A stretch of 30,769 nucleotides of DNA from Lichenicola sp964248625 (GCA_964248625.1 CAXTZG010000044.1:1-30769), one strand, 5' to 3'; shown: positions 16,365 through 25,346, counted from the first letter of the stretch. The notes: a model not told the origin generated them from the letters alone. Numbers and translations are program-made.

Positions 16365-16393
16365 AATCTATGGAGGGCTACGCTGATTCGCAA
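16365..16393 (-). promoter_or_regulatory. Predicted promoter of the small-ORF transcript
   Basis: On the minus strand TTGCGA (16393-16388) and TAGATT (16370-16365) are 17 nt apart. They sit just after the lipoprotein stop codon, and transcription would start near 16358, leaving a leader of about 28 nt before the GTG at 16330. Prediction from consensus only. Confidence 0.45.
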
Positions 16394-16399
16394 GACCCT

Positions 16400-16990
16400 T
16401 CAGGAGGATGGCTCCCGGCAGCGGTCGTCGTCGCCGCTGTCCGGCAGGGCCAGACGATAGGTCGCGGCCAGGGCGTCGGTGGCGCTGCAGTAGCGGCGGC
16501 GGGTGGTCTGGGTCGCCGTCCATTCGAACCGGGCCACGCTCTCGTCTGCCTGCAGGCGCAGGGTCTGGATCAGGATGCGGCGCGGCGAGCCGGCCGGCGC
16601 CGGATCGGCCGGATCGGGCGCTGCCACGAGCAGCAGGGTCGCCGGCATGCCCGCGACCTTGGCGCGCGCGAACACCACCGAGCGGCCGCGCCCGTCGAGG
16701 GTGGCGGTCCGGGTGCCGTCCGGCGTTTCCATCTCCACCACGTCCCAGCCGCGGGCACCCTCGGACCGCGGCAGCATGGTCACGATCAGCGAAGCCGACG
16801 ATCCCGGCTGGCGACCTTCCACCACCAGCCCCTGCCGGCCGTCAGGCGCCAGATGCGGCACCAGGTTGGCGCCTTCCTGGAGCTGCAGCGGGATCAGGTC
16901 GGTGATGCGGCCGGTGCCGCGGGCGACGCAGCCGCCGAGCGGGATCATGAGTGCTGCGACGCACAGGAACGGCAGGCGGGGAGGGATCAT
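16400..16990 (-). CDS. Small lipoprotein of unknown function
   Basis: A 196-residue protein with a signal peptide and lipobox LGGC (Cys21), so likely anchored to the outer membrane; position +2 is Val, not the Asp retention signal. The body is predicted beta-rich (LVVEGRQPGSSASLIVTMLP, GRSVVFARAKVAGMPATLLLVAA) with a Pro/Ala-rich loop, and has a single further Cys near the C-terminus. I do not recognise the family. It begins 50 nt after the parE stop on the same strand and is probably co-transcribed with parE, although no functional link to DNA topology is evident. Its stop is followed immediately by the promoter of the small-ORF transcript. Confidence 0.72.
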   Translation of the reverse strand: MIPPRLPFLCVAALMIPLGGCVARGTGRITDLIPLQLQEGANLVPHLAPDGRQGLVVEGRQPGSSASLIVTMLPRSEGARGWDVVEMETPDGTRTATLDGRGRSVVFARAKVAGMPATLLLVAAPDPADPAPAGSPRRILIQTLRLQADESVARFEWTATQTTRRRYCSATDALAATYRLALPDSGDDDRCREPSS

Positions 16991-17040
16991 CGGCCGACCC
17001 TACCGGCCCCGGCGGGCGGCGCGAAGCCCGTGCGGGGGGC

Positions 17041-19098
17041 TCAGACGTCCAGCTCGACCGAGCGCGCGTTCTCCTGGATGAACTGGAAGCGGAGCTCCGG
17101 CCTGCGGCCCATCAGGCTCTCGACCCGCTGCTCGGTCGCGTCCCGGTCCTCCGGGGCGGCGACCACCTTGAGCAGGGTGCGGTGGGCCGGATCCATGGTG
17201 GTGCGCTTGAGGTCGGCCGGCGGCATCTCGCCCAGGCCCTTGAAGCGGCTGACCTCGACCTTCGCGTTGGGCTTGAAGCCGGACTTCAGCTTGCGCTCGC
17301 GGTCACGGTCGTCCATTGCGTAGATCGTCTTCGCCCCCTGGGTCAGGCGGTAGAGCGGCGGCTGCGCCAGATGCAGGTGGCCGCCGCGGATCAGCTCGGG
17401 CAGCTCGCGATAGAAGAAGGTCATCAGCAGCGAGGCGATGTGCGCGCCGTCCACGTCGGCGTCGGTCATGATGATGACGCGGCCGTAGCGCAGCCGGGCC
17501 CCGTCATAGCGCTGTCCCTGACCGCAGCCGAGCGCCTCCACCAGATCCTTGAGCTCCTGGTTGCCGCGCAGCTTCTCGACCGAGGCGCTGGCGACGTTCA
17601 GGATCTTGCCGCGCAGCGGCAGCACCGCCTGGGTTTCGCGGTTGCGCGCCTGCTTGGCCGAGCCGCCGGCGCTGTCGCCCTCGACCAGGAAGATCTCGGT
17701 CTCTTCCGCCTTCTCGCGGGTGCAGTCGGTGAGCTTGCCGGGCAGCCGCAGCCGCCGGGTCGGACTCTTGCGCGCGGTGTCCTTGAGCTCGCGACGACGC
17801 AGCCGGTCCTCGGCGCGCTCGATGATCGCCGCCAGCAGCGCGTCCGCCTGCGCCGGATGGCCGGCGAGCCAGTGGTCGAACCGGTCGCGCAGCGCGGTCT
17901 CGACCAGGCGGGTGGCCTCGGCGTTGGTCAGCTTCTCCTTGGTCTGGCCCTGGAACTGCGGGTCGCGGATGAAGGCCGACAGCTTGGCCGCCACCGCGCC
18001 CAGCAGATCCTCCGGCGTGACCTGGGCCGCCCGCTTGTTGGCGCGCGCCTCGCCCCAGCCGCGCAGGCCCTTGAACAGGGCGTTGCGGAAGCCGGTCTCG
18101 TGGGTGCCGCCCTGCGGCGTCGGGATGGTGTTGCAGAAGGAGGCGAGTGCCGCCTCGCCCGACTCGAGCCACGCGACCGCCCATTCGACCCGTCCGGTCT
18201 GCGCGCCGCTCGGCCCCGACGGCAGGTCGGCCTCGCCGGACCACAGCTCCGACAGCAGGGCGGCGTTGTCGCCGAGCTCGTCGCGCAGGCTGTCGGCAAG
18301 CCCGCCCGGGAAATGCAGCAGCGCCTTCTCAGGCGTGTCCTCGCGGCCCCGGAGCAGCGCCGCGTCGCACTCCCAGCGTATGGTGACGCCGCGGAACAGG
18401 AACGCCTTGGAGCGGCACAGCCGGTAGAGCCTGAGCGGCGAGAAGGCGAGCGGTCCGAAGATCTCCGTGTCGGGCACGAAGCGGATCTGCGTGCCGCGCC
18501 GGTTCTGCGTGGGTCCGATCTTCTCAAGCCTGCCGGTCGGGCGCCCGCGCTCGTAGCACTGGCGCCACACCGCGCGGTCGCGCGCCACCTCCACCTCCAG
18601 CAGCGACGACAGCGCGTTCACCACCGAGGAGCCGACCCCGTGCAGGCCGCCCGAGGTGGCGTAGGCCTTGCTGGAGAACTTGGCCCCCGAATGCAGCGTG
18701 GTGAAGATCACCTCCAGCGCCGACCGGTCCTTGAACTTCGGGTGGGCATCGACCGGGATGCCGCGGCCGTTGTCGCGCACGGTGAGCTGGTTGCCCGGAT
18801 CGAGCGTGACGTCGATGATGGTCGCATGGCCGGCCACGGCCTCGTCCATGGCGTTGTCGATGATCTCGGCAGCCAGATGGTGCAGCGCGTTCTCGTCGGT
18901 GCCGCCGATATACATGCCGGGCCGGTGGCGTACCGGCTCCAGCCCTTCCAGCACCTCGATGTCGCGCGCCGAGTAGCTGCCGGCGTCCGCGGCCGGCGCC
19001 GCCTCCTTGCGGCTGGCGGCTCTCGAAGTCGGCGCGGCCGGGCTCCGGGCGGTGGTGGGGGATGGGGCCCTGGGCGTGTGCGAGAACAGATCGTTCAT
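17041..19098 (-). CDS. parE: DNA topoisomerase IV subunit B
   Basis: The ATPase subunit of topoisomerase IV, which with ParC decatenates daughter chromosomes. It has 685 residues. The GHKL ATPase region shows EIIDNAMDEAVAG, DNGRGIPVD, and SGGLHGVGSSVVNALS. The TOPRIM domain has EGDSAGGSAKQARNRETQAVLPLRGKILNV and the metal-binding acidic motif IMTDADVDGAHI. The end (PELRFQFIQENA) and lack of the GyrB insert identify ParE rather than GyrB. The first 40 residues are a variable Pro/Ala/Ser-rich extension before SYSARDIEVLEGLEPVRHRPGMYIGG. A promoter-like pair lies at 19160-19131. The gene is divergent from the RND permease. Quinolone resistance cannot be judged from this. Confidence 0.95.
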   Translation of the reverse strand: MNDLFSHTPRAPSPTTARSPAAPTSRAASRKEAAPAADAGSYSARDIEVLEGLEPVRHRPGMYIGGTDENALHHLAAEIIDNAMDEAVAGHATIIDVTLDPGNQLTVRDNGRGIPVDAHPKFKDRSALEVIFTTLHSGAKFSSKAYATSGGLHGVGSSVVNALSSLLEVEVARDRAVWRQCYERGRPTGRLEKIGPTQNRRGTQIRFVPDTEIFGPLAFSPLRLYRLCRSKAFLFRGVTIRWECDAALLRGREDTPEKALLHFPGGLADSLRDELGDNAALLSELWSGEADLPSGPSGAQTGRVEWAVAWLESGEAALASFCNTIPTPQGGTHETGFRNALFKGLRGWGEARANKRAAQVTPEDLLGAVAAKLSAFIRDPQFQGQTKEKLTNAEATRLVETALRDRFDHWLAGHPAQADALLAAIIERAEDRLRRRELKDTARKSPTRRLRLPGKLTDCTREKAEETEIFLVEGDSAGGSAKQARNRETQAVLPLRGKILNVASASVEKLRGNQELKDLVEALGCGQGQRYDGARLRYGRVIIMTDADVDGAHIASLLMTFFYRELPELIRGGHLHLAQPPLYRLTQGAKTIYAMDDRDRERKLKSGFKPNAKVEVSRFKGLGEMPPADLKRTTMDPAHRTLLKVVAAPEDRDATEQRVESLMGRRPELRFQFIQENARSVELDV

Positions 19099-19130
19099 GG
19101 TTGGTTCTCATCCCCGGCGGCGAGCGCGTC

Positions 19131-19160
19131 AAGATACACCCGGCGCGACCGGCGTGTGAA
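19131..19160 (-). promoter_or_regulatory. Predicted parE promoter
   Basis: On the minus strand TTCACA (19160-19155) and TATCTT (19136-19131) are separated by 18 nt. The implied start near 19124 leaves a leader of about 26 nt before the parE ATG at 19098. Consensus match only, in the 155-nt divergent gap shared with the RND permease. Confidence 0.45.
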
Positions 19161-19253
19161 TCGCGGCAGATGCTTCTTGCCGTTTCGCCGCCGCGTTGCA
19201 ACATGCACGCCAAGGCATGCCGCCCCCGCCGGCCGGCCCGGGGGCGCGCACGT

Positions 19254-22200
19254 ATGGGTCTGGTGAAGTTCGCGCTGAAGTTCCGCATCACCTTCTACGT
19301 GATGGCGGTGCTGATCATGCTGGCCGGCGGCGGCGCTGCGGTGGTCATGCCCAAGGACGTGCTGCCGGACGTCAACATCCCGGTGGTCGACATCATCTGG
19401 ACCTATACCGGCCTCGATACGCCGGACATGCAGAACCAGGTCACGTCGTACAACGAGCTCGCTCTGTCCAACAACGTCGTCGGCATCCGGGACATGGAAA
19501 GCACGACGCTGCAGGGCATCACCATCACCAAGGTGTATTTCCAGCCCAGCGTCGACATCTCGCTGGCCCTCAGCCAGGTGGTGGCGGCGACCAACGCGAT
19601 TCGCGGTCTGCTGCCGCCGGGCATCCAGCCGCCGGTGGTGATCCGCTTCTCCGCCTCCTCGGTGCCGGTGATCCAGATCGCTGCCACCTCCGACGTCGAG
19701 AGCCAGGCCAGCGTCTACAACTACGTGCGCTTCCGGCTGCGCTCGACCCTGCAGACGACGCCCGGCTCCACCATGCCGCCGCCCTATGGCGGCGTGCCCG
19801 AGCAGGTGATGATCGACCTCGATCCGCACGCGCTGCAGGCGTACGGGCTGACGCCGATGCAGGTGGTGAACCAGATCAACGCCCAGAGCCTGACGCTGCC
19901 GTCGGGTCTGGCGAAGTTCGGCCAGACCCAGTTCATCATGCGGCTGAACACGCTGCCCAAGGTGCTGGACAACCTCAACACCATTCCGATCAAGCTGGTG
20001 AACGGCTCGCCGATCCTGCTGCGCGACGTCGGCTGGGCGCGGGCGGGCGGCCCGCCGCAGCAGAACATGGTGCACGTCAACGGCAAGAACGGCCTGCTGC
20101 TGCCGGTGCTGAAGAACGGCCCGACCTCGACGCTCGACATCGTCAACACGGTGAAGTCGATGATGCCCGGCATCATCGCGGCAGCGCCCAAGGACATCCA
20201 CATCGTCTCGCTGTTCGACCAGTCGGTGTTCGTCACCGAGGCGATCAAGGACGTGGCCGAGGAGGGGCTGATCGCGGCCGCCCTGACCGGGCTGATGATC
20301 CTGCTGTTCCTGGGCTCCTGGCGGGCGACGCTGGTGGTGCTGGTCTCGATCCCGCTGGCGGTGCTGAGCTCGCTGGCGATTCTGGCCGCCATCGGCGAGA
20401 CCATGAACGTGATGACCCTGGGCGGGCTGGCGCTTGCCGTCGGCATCCTGGTCGACGACGCGACGGTGGCGATCGAGAACACCTACCGGGTGCTGGAAAG
20501 CGGCAAGGATTTCCGTGAATCGGTGGTGGAAGGGGCAGCCACGATCGCCAAGCCGACGCTGATCTCGACGCTGTCGATCTGCTCGGCCTTCATCTCGGTG
20601 CTGTTCCTGGTGGGCGCGCCGAAGTTCATCTTCACGCCACAGGCGCTGGCGGTGGTGTTCGCCATGCTGGCCTCCTACCTGCTGTCGCGCACGCTGGTGC
20701 CGATCCTGATCGACGTTCTGGTCGGGCCCGAGCACAAGAAGCAGGCGGAGGCGAAGAAGCAGGATGGAGGCAACGCCAGGAAGCCCGGCATCTTCAAGCG
20801 CATCCATGGCGGGTTCGAGCGCGGCTTCGAGAAGTTCCACCGCGGCTATATCGGCCTGCTGCATGTGGTGCTGGCGCGCCGGCTGTTGACCGCCGGGGTG
20901 GTCGGGCTGGTGCTGCTGCTGAGCGCCTGCCTGTTCCCGTTCCTGGGCCAGGACTACTTCCCCCAGATCGAGAGCGGCCAGATCACGCTGCACGTGCGCG
21001 CCCGGTCCGGCACCCGCATCGAGGAGGCGGCCAAGCTGTTCGCCCGCGTGGAGGACACGATCGGCGAGACGGCGGGCAAGGGCAACATCCAGGCGGTGGT
21101 CGACAATATCGGCCTGCCCTCGGTGAACTATAACTTGGCCTTCAACGACGGCACCTTTGTTGCCTTCTCCGACGGCCAGGTGCTGCTCACGCTCAAGCCC
21201 GGGGTCAACGGCAACGCGGTGACCAAGAAGCTGCGCGTGGTGCTGCGCCAGCGCTTTCCCGACACGATCTTCTATTTCCAGCCGGCCGACATCATCACCC
21301 AGATCCTGGATTTCGGCGTCCCGTCGCAGATCGACGTGCAGGTGCATGGCCGGCATCAGGATATCGACCTGAAGATGGCCAGGACCCTGGAGGCGCGGCT
21401 GAAGCAGCTCCCGGGCCTGGTCGACGTGCATCTGCAGCAGGTGGTGGACGCGCCGGAGTTCCTGGCCCAGATCGACCGCCAGCGGGCGGCCGAGCTCGGC
21501 CTGACCGAGCAGCAGGTGGCGAACCAGCTCAACATCTCGCTGTCCGGCAGCTTCCAGGTGGCGCCGAACTTCTGGACCGATCCCAAGACCGGCATTCCCT
21601 GGCAGGTGACGGTGCAGACGCCGGAATACCGGCTCGACAACTTCGCCCAGGTGGCGAACACGCCGCTGGTCACCGGCGACGGCGGCCAGACCGGCGCGCA
21701 GCCGATCAGCCTGCTCAGCAACGTCGCCACCTTCCACCGCGACACCGAGCAGTCGGTGCTGAGTCACGTCAACACCGAGCCGACCTACGACGTCTATGCC
21801 GCCGTGCAGGACACCGACCTCGGCACCGCCGCCAAGGAAATCCAGCGCGTGGTCAAGGAGGAGCAGAAGCACCTGCAGGCGCCGGACAAGATCGTGGTGC
21901 GCGGCCAGATCGAGAGCATGAACAGCGCCTTCTTCCATATCGAGATCGGGCTCGTGGTGGCGGTGGTGGCGGTGTACCTGCTCATGGTGCTGAACTACCA
22001 GGACTGGGGCGATCCGTTCGTGGTGCTGTGCGCGCTGCCGCTGGTGTTCTGCGGCATCATCCTCAGCCTGTTCATCACCCACACCACCTTCTCGATCGCC
22101 TCCCTGATGGGGGCGATCATGAGCGTGGGCGTGGCATCGGCAAATTCGATCCTGCTGGTGACGTTCGCGCGTGAGCATCGCGAGCAGAATGGCGGCTCGG

Positions 22201-22453
22201 CGATCGAGGGCGCGATCGCTGCCGGCGAGGCCAGGCTGCGGCCGGTGCTGATGACGGCGGCGGCGATGATGGTCGGCATGGTGCCGANNNNNNNNNNCTG
22301 GATCTGGGGCAGGGCGGCGAGCAGAATGCGGCGCTGGCGCGCGCCGTGATCGGCGGCATCACGGTGGGCACCTGCTCCACCCTGCTGTTCGTGCCGTTCC
22401 TCTACAGCCTGCTGCGCGGGGGCGACGTGAAGGCCCCGGAGGATTACGTATGA
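19254..22453 (+). CDS. RND-family efflux permease, interrupted by an assembly gap
   Basis: An inner-membrane proton-driven pump subunit of the hydrophobe/amphiphile efflux type. ATG 19254; if the scaffold gap at 22288-22297 really lacks 5 nt, the protein is about 1,064 residues, a normal size. Two halves of TM helices plus large periplasmic loops are present. Proton-relay aspartates Asp401-Asp402 (GILVDDATVAIEN) match AcrB D407/D408. The TM10 lysine equivalent to AcrB K940 is replaced: the segment reads SVGVASANSILLVTF with Ala at that place. After the gap the frame shifts by one, and resumes LDLGQGGEQNAALARAVIGG, the conserved end of this family, to a TGA at 22451-22453 that overlaps the adaptor ATG. 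Cargo is unknown. No TolC-like gene lies nearby. Confidence 0.9.
22288..22297. other. 10-N scaffold gap inside the RND permease gene
   Basis: Ten N bases. Reading frames on the two sides disagree if 10 bases are assumed but agree if the missing length is 5 (or 5 plus a multiple of 3). Family sequence (MVPMAL...) predicts that only the rest of a Met codon and an Ala codon are missing before LDLG. Confidence 0.95.
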
Positions 22454-23832
22454 GCCCGCTCGAGCATGACGGCGACCATCGGGACACGAACGACGAGGGG
22501 CAGGAAGGCGGGGACCGTCCCGAGACGGCCGAGGCCCGCAAGCCCAAAGACGACGCGGTCGAGCACAAGGAACAGGAGCCTCCGCCGCCGGCACCGAGGC
22601 GGCGGCTGGCGCTCTATGTCGCGATCCCCGTGCTGCTGCTGGTCGGCTGGGGCGGCTACGTGCACTGGCGCCAGTCGAGCGACGCCGCCGGCACCCTCAA
22701 GCAGTCGCAATCTTCGGTGCCCGAGGTGCATGTCGCGTCGCTGAAGCACACCTCCGACATGGCGGCGACCTCGTTGCCTGGCCAGACGCTCGCCTTCGCT
22801 TCCGCCGACCTCTACGTGCGGGCCACCGGCTATGTCGAGCAGCGCCTGGTCGATATCGGCAGCCATGTGAGGAAGGGCGACCTGCTGCTCAAGATCGCGG
22901 CTCCCGACCTGGACCAGCAGCTCGCCCAGGCGGAGGCGCAGCTCGGCCAGGTGCAGGCGCAGCTGGCGCAGGCTCAAGCCAGCCTGGGGCAGGCGCAGTC
23001 GAACTCGAAGCTCGCCAAGGTGAACAGTGCCCGCTCGCAGATCCTGTCGAGCGAGGGCTGGGACACCAGCCAGAACCGCGACACCCAGGTCACCAACTTC
23101 GAGGTCAGCTCCAAGAGCGTGCGCAGCGCGCAGGCGGGCATCGGCGTCGCCGTGGCGAACGTGCGGGCGCAGCAGGCGACGGTCGACCGGCTGGTGGCGC
23201 TGACCGGGTTCGAGAACGTGACCGCGCCGTTCGACGGCGTCATCACCCAGCGCAACATCGATGTCGGCAACCTGGTGCAGAGCGACACCAGCAACGGCAC
23301 GCCCGCGCTGCACATCGACCAGGAGACCACGCTGCGCTGCCAGGTCTACGTGCCGCAGAGCCAGTTCGCCGGCATCCATGTCGGCCTGCCGGCGCACGTG
23401 ACGGTGCCCGAGCTGCCCGGCCAGGTGTTCAAGGCGGTCGTCTCGCGCTCGTCGGTGTCGCTGGCGCAGAACTCGCGCTCGCTGCTGGTGGAGGTCGATA
23501 TCGACAACCGCGAAGGCCGGCTCGCGCCCGGGCTGTTCGTGACGGTGGGGTTCGACATCCAGCGCTCGACGCCGGCGGTGATCGTGCCGGACGCGGCGCT
23601 GATCTTCGATCAGGAGGGGCTGCACGTCGCGGTGGTCGACAAGGACAGCAAGGTCGCGATGCGCCCGATCAGCATCGCGCGCGATACCGGCACCGAGGCC
23701 GAGCTGCGCGACGGGCTCGGCGGCGACGAGAAGGTGATCGTCAATCCGCCGACCGATCTGGGCCAGGGCCAGACCGTGCACGTGCTGCCGGACAAGCCGC
23801 CGGCGGGCAAGGCCAAGGCGGCAGCCGGCTGA
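22450..23832 (+). CDS. RND efflux periplasmic adaptor (membrane fusion protein)
   Basis: A 460-residue HlyD/AcrA-type adaptor that couples the permease to an outer-membrane channel. ATG 22450 overlaps the permease stop (ATGA). The N-terminus is an unusually long, very acidic cytoplasmic tail of about 45 residues ending EPPPPAPRRR. A single anchor helix follows at about 53-70, not a cleaved lipoprotein signal. Next come the lipoyl half-motifs (ATGYVEQRLVDIGSHVRKGDLLLKI), an Ala/Gln coiled-coil hairpin (LDQQLAQAEAQLGQVQAQLAQAQ), the second lipoyl half (VTAPFDGVITQRNIDVGNLV), and beta-barrel and membrane-proximal domains. Gene order permease-then-adaptor is the reverse of the common order. The C-terminus is Lys/Ala-rich. 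Confidence 0.93.
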   Translation: MSPLEHDGDHRDTNDEGQEGGDRPETAEARKPKDDAVEHKEQEPPPPAPRRRLALYVAIPVLLLVGWGGYVHWRQSSDAAGTLKQSQSSVPEVHVASLKHTSDMAATSLPGQTLAFASADLYVRATGYVEQRLVDIGSHVRKGDLLLKIAAPDLDQQLAQAEAQLGQVQAQLAQAQASLGQAQSNSKLAKVNSARSQILSSEGWDTSQNRDTQVTNFEVSSKSVRSAQAGIGVAVANVRAQQATVDRLVALTGFENVTAPFDGVITQRNIDVGNLVQSDTSNGTPALHIDQETTLRCQVYVPQSQFAGIHVGLPAHVTVPELPGQVFKAVVSRSSVSLAQNSRSLLVEVDIDNREGRLAPGLFVTVGFDIQRSTPAVIVPDAALIFDQEGLHVAVVDKDSKVAMRPISIARDTGTEAELRDGLGGDEKVIVNPPTDLGQGQTVHVLPDKPPAGKAKAAAG

Positions 23833-23869
23833 ACGGAGCGCCGCCGGCGCGCGACCGCGCTGAAAACAG

Positions 23870-23899
23870 AAGGGGGACCGCGTCGCCGCGATCCCCCTT
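23870..23899. terminator. Bidirectional terminator between convergent genes
   Basis: AAGGGGGA (23870-23877) pairs with TCCCCCTT (23892-23899), with an inner GCG/CGC stem (23880-23882 and 23887-23889). It lies 38 nt after the adaptor stop and 35 nt before the stop of the minus-strand gene. On the minus strand a short T-rich tail (CTGTTTTC) follows; on the plus strand there is none. Confidence 0.65.
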
Positions 23900-23933
23900 C
23901 ACCCCCACCCCTGGGAAGACGTCCGGCGCTTGG

Positions 23934-24467
23934 TCAGCCCTTGTGGGCGTGGCCCATCGCCCGGATCCGGCGAACGCGGGCCGGATGATTCGGAAGGCTT
24001 GGCGCAGCACAGCTTTCGTAGCTGGCCGGCTGGACGATGTCCTTGGCCTCCGCGTAGCCGCCGAGATCGGACGCGTTGTTCAGCACCGCGACCTCGTCGA
24101 ACATGCTGACCCGCTGCTGGCAGAACGCCACGCCGGCCTTCAGCCCGCGCTCGGACTGCACGTTGGCGAGCTGGGTGATGTAGTCGTCATGCGCGGTCTG
24201 CGCGCCACGGCCGTAGGTGGTGCGGAAATAGCTGTTCAGCGCCGTCTCCTCGGCGTTGAGGTCGGGATGGAACTTCTCGACGAAGGCGTTGTAGCGGTCC
24301 TGCACGTTGCAGGAGAGCGCCGTCACCATCAGCTCGGTCTTCAGCCCCTGCACGTTGAACGCCTGCCGCGCCGACGAGATGCCGCACTGGCCGGCAGCCC
24401 AGGCCTGGCCGGTCACCAGGGTGATGACGGCCACTCCTGCTGCGACGCGTCCCATGAGGAATGGCAT
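23934..24467 (-). CDS. Exported protein of unknown function with four cysteines
   Basis: A 177-residue protein with a signal peptide cleaved after AWA (about residue 24); GGAG precedes the ATG at 24467. The mature part is mostly alpha-helical (ALSCNVQDRYNAFVEKFHPDL, YITQLANVQSERGL, KAGVAFCQQRVSMFDEV). It contains Cys28, Cys53, Cys116 and Cys153, an even number suggesting two disulfides in the periplasm. The C-terminal 20 residues are basic and His-rich (RVRRIRAMGHAHKG). I do not recognise the family; similar small helical four-Cys proteins are common as lineage-specific hypotheticals in Acetobacteraceae, which is a general impression and not a database result. It is convergent with the efflux operon and transcribed alone. 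Confidence 0.72.
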   Translation of the reverse strand: MPFLMGRVAAGVAVITLVTGQAWAAGQCGISSARQAFNVQGLKTELMVTALSCNVQDRYNAFVEKFHPDLNAEETALNSYFRTTYGRGAQTAHDDYITQLANVQSERGLKAGVAFCQQRVSMFDEVAVLNNASDLGGYAEAKDIVQPASYESCAAPSLPNHPARVRRIRAMGHAHKG

Positions 24468-24797
24468 GATGTTCTCCGGGCCAGTCTGTAGCGGCGACGA
24501 CTGACGAGTCGAGCCGGATGCTCATCTGACAGGTGAAGTAGCCGCCGTAAAGTGCCGTTCTGCAAGCATTATCCCACCGACCCTGGTGCCAGGATGTCCG
24601 GTGTGGCGAAACTGCATCTGTTTGCCGGTCCGACACGGGCAAAACCGCAGCCGTCCTGGACCGGCGGCCCGGAAGCCGGTGCATGGCGCCGTCCTGCGGC
24701 GTCGAGTCGCAACGCCCTCAGTCTATCGCCGCTGCGGCTTTTGGCCTAATGCACTGTCCCCCGCATTTGGCGCGGGTTGCCAGATTCGGAGCTACGA
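24468..24797. other. Divergent intergenic region with two dyads
   Basis: A 330-nt stretch between divergent exported-protein genes; no gene is supported. It contains CCTGG-TG-CCAGG (24582-24593) and TTTGCC-N11-GGCAAA (24621-24626 and 24638-24643), either of which could be a regulator site, plus a CCCGC/GCGGG stem near 24758-24774. GGAG at 24788-24791 is the ribosome-binding site of the next gene. I cannot place promoters with confidence. Confidence 0.4.
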
Positions 24798-25346
24798 GTG
24801 CGCGCGCGAACGACTGCATCCCTGCTGACCACCGGTCTCCTGATCGCCGGTTGCGCGCACAAGCCCGCCCCGGCCCCGGTTGCCGCGGCCGAGCCCGATC
24901 CGTTCGGCTATCAGAAGGTGTCGGCCGTGTGCACGGTCAGTCCGGTCGCAACCGGTCCCGCCGGCGACAGCGCCACGATGAGAGCCCGCTCCGACGACGG
25001 CCTCTGTGCGGTCGGGGTGTCACAGCCCGACGGCACCGCCTACGCGTCGTTCGTGCTGCAGACGCTGCCTGCGCACGGCAAGGCGTTCATCCATAACTAC
25101 AACAACCAGACCCTGATCGACTACACGGCCACCACCGCCTATGCCGGGCCGGACAGCTTCACCGTCAGCCTGATCCCGAGCGGCGGCGGCGTGCGCGTGC
25201 CGATGGTGGTGACGGTGTCCGACGATGCGACCGGCGTCGTGCGCCCGGCGCCGGTGGTCCCCCGCGCGGCCGAGCCAACCACGCAGCACACCCACAAGGC
25301 GACGACCAAGACGCGCCGCAAGAAGAAGCCCCCCGCCACGTCCTGA
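24798..25346 (+). CDS. Lipoprotein with an Ig-like domain and polybasic tail
   Basis: A 182-residue prolipoprotein. GTG 24798 is preferred over the upstream TTG because GGAG (24788-24791) has a 6-nt spacer and the signal peptide then starts correctly (MRARTTASLL) with lipobox LIAGC, Cys19 being lipidated. After a Pro/Ala linker, residues about 38-141 form a beta-sandwich-like domain with two more cysteines (45 and 70). Its end (PAHGKAFIHNYNNQTLIDYTATTAYAGPDSFTVSLI) has the pattern of bacterial Ig-like/cadherin tandem repeats (Y-x-P/T-x-x-x-Y-x-G-x-D-S-F). The tail 168-178 (KATTKTRRKKK) is strongly basic and could contact peptidoglycan, LPS or nucleic acid. Function unknown. It is convergent with cysI. 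Confidence 0.72.
   Translation: MRARTTASLLTTGLLIAGCAHKPAPAPVAAAEPDPFGYQKVSAVCTVSPVATGPAGDSATMRARSDDGLCAVGVSQPDGTAYASFVLQTLPAHGKAFIHNYNNQTLIDYTATTAYAGPDSFTVSLIPSGGGVRVPMVVTVSDDATGVVRPAPVVPRAAEPTTQHTHKATTKTRRKKKPPATS

Noticed and set aside
19095..22178. 1,027-residue minus-strand open frame antisense to the RND permease
   Set aside because: His/Gln/Arg/Asp-rich shadow of the RND coding strand; no domain.
22299..22349. Truncated RND permease ending WIWGRAASRM... as a pseudogene
   Set aside because: This reading depends on the arbitrary 10-N gap length; the other register gives the conserved family C-terminus and the ATGA overlap with the adaptor gene.
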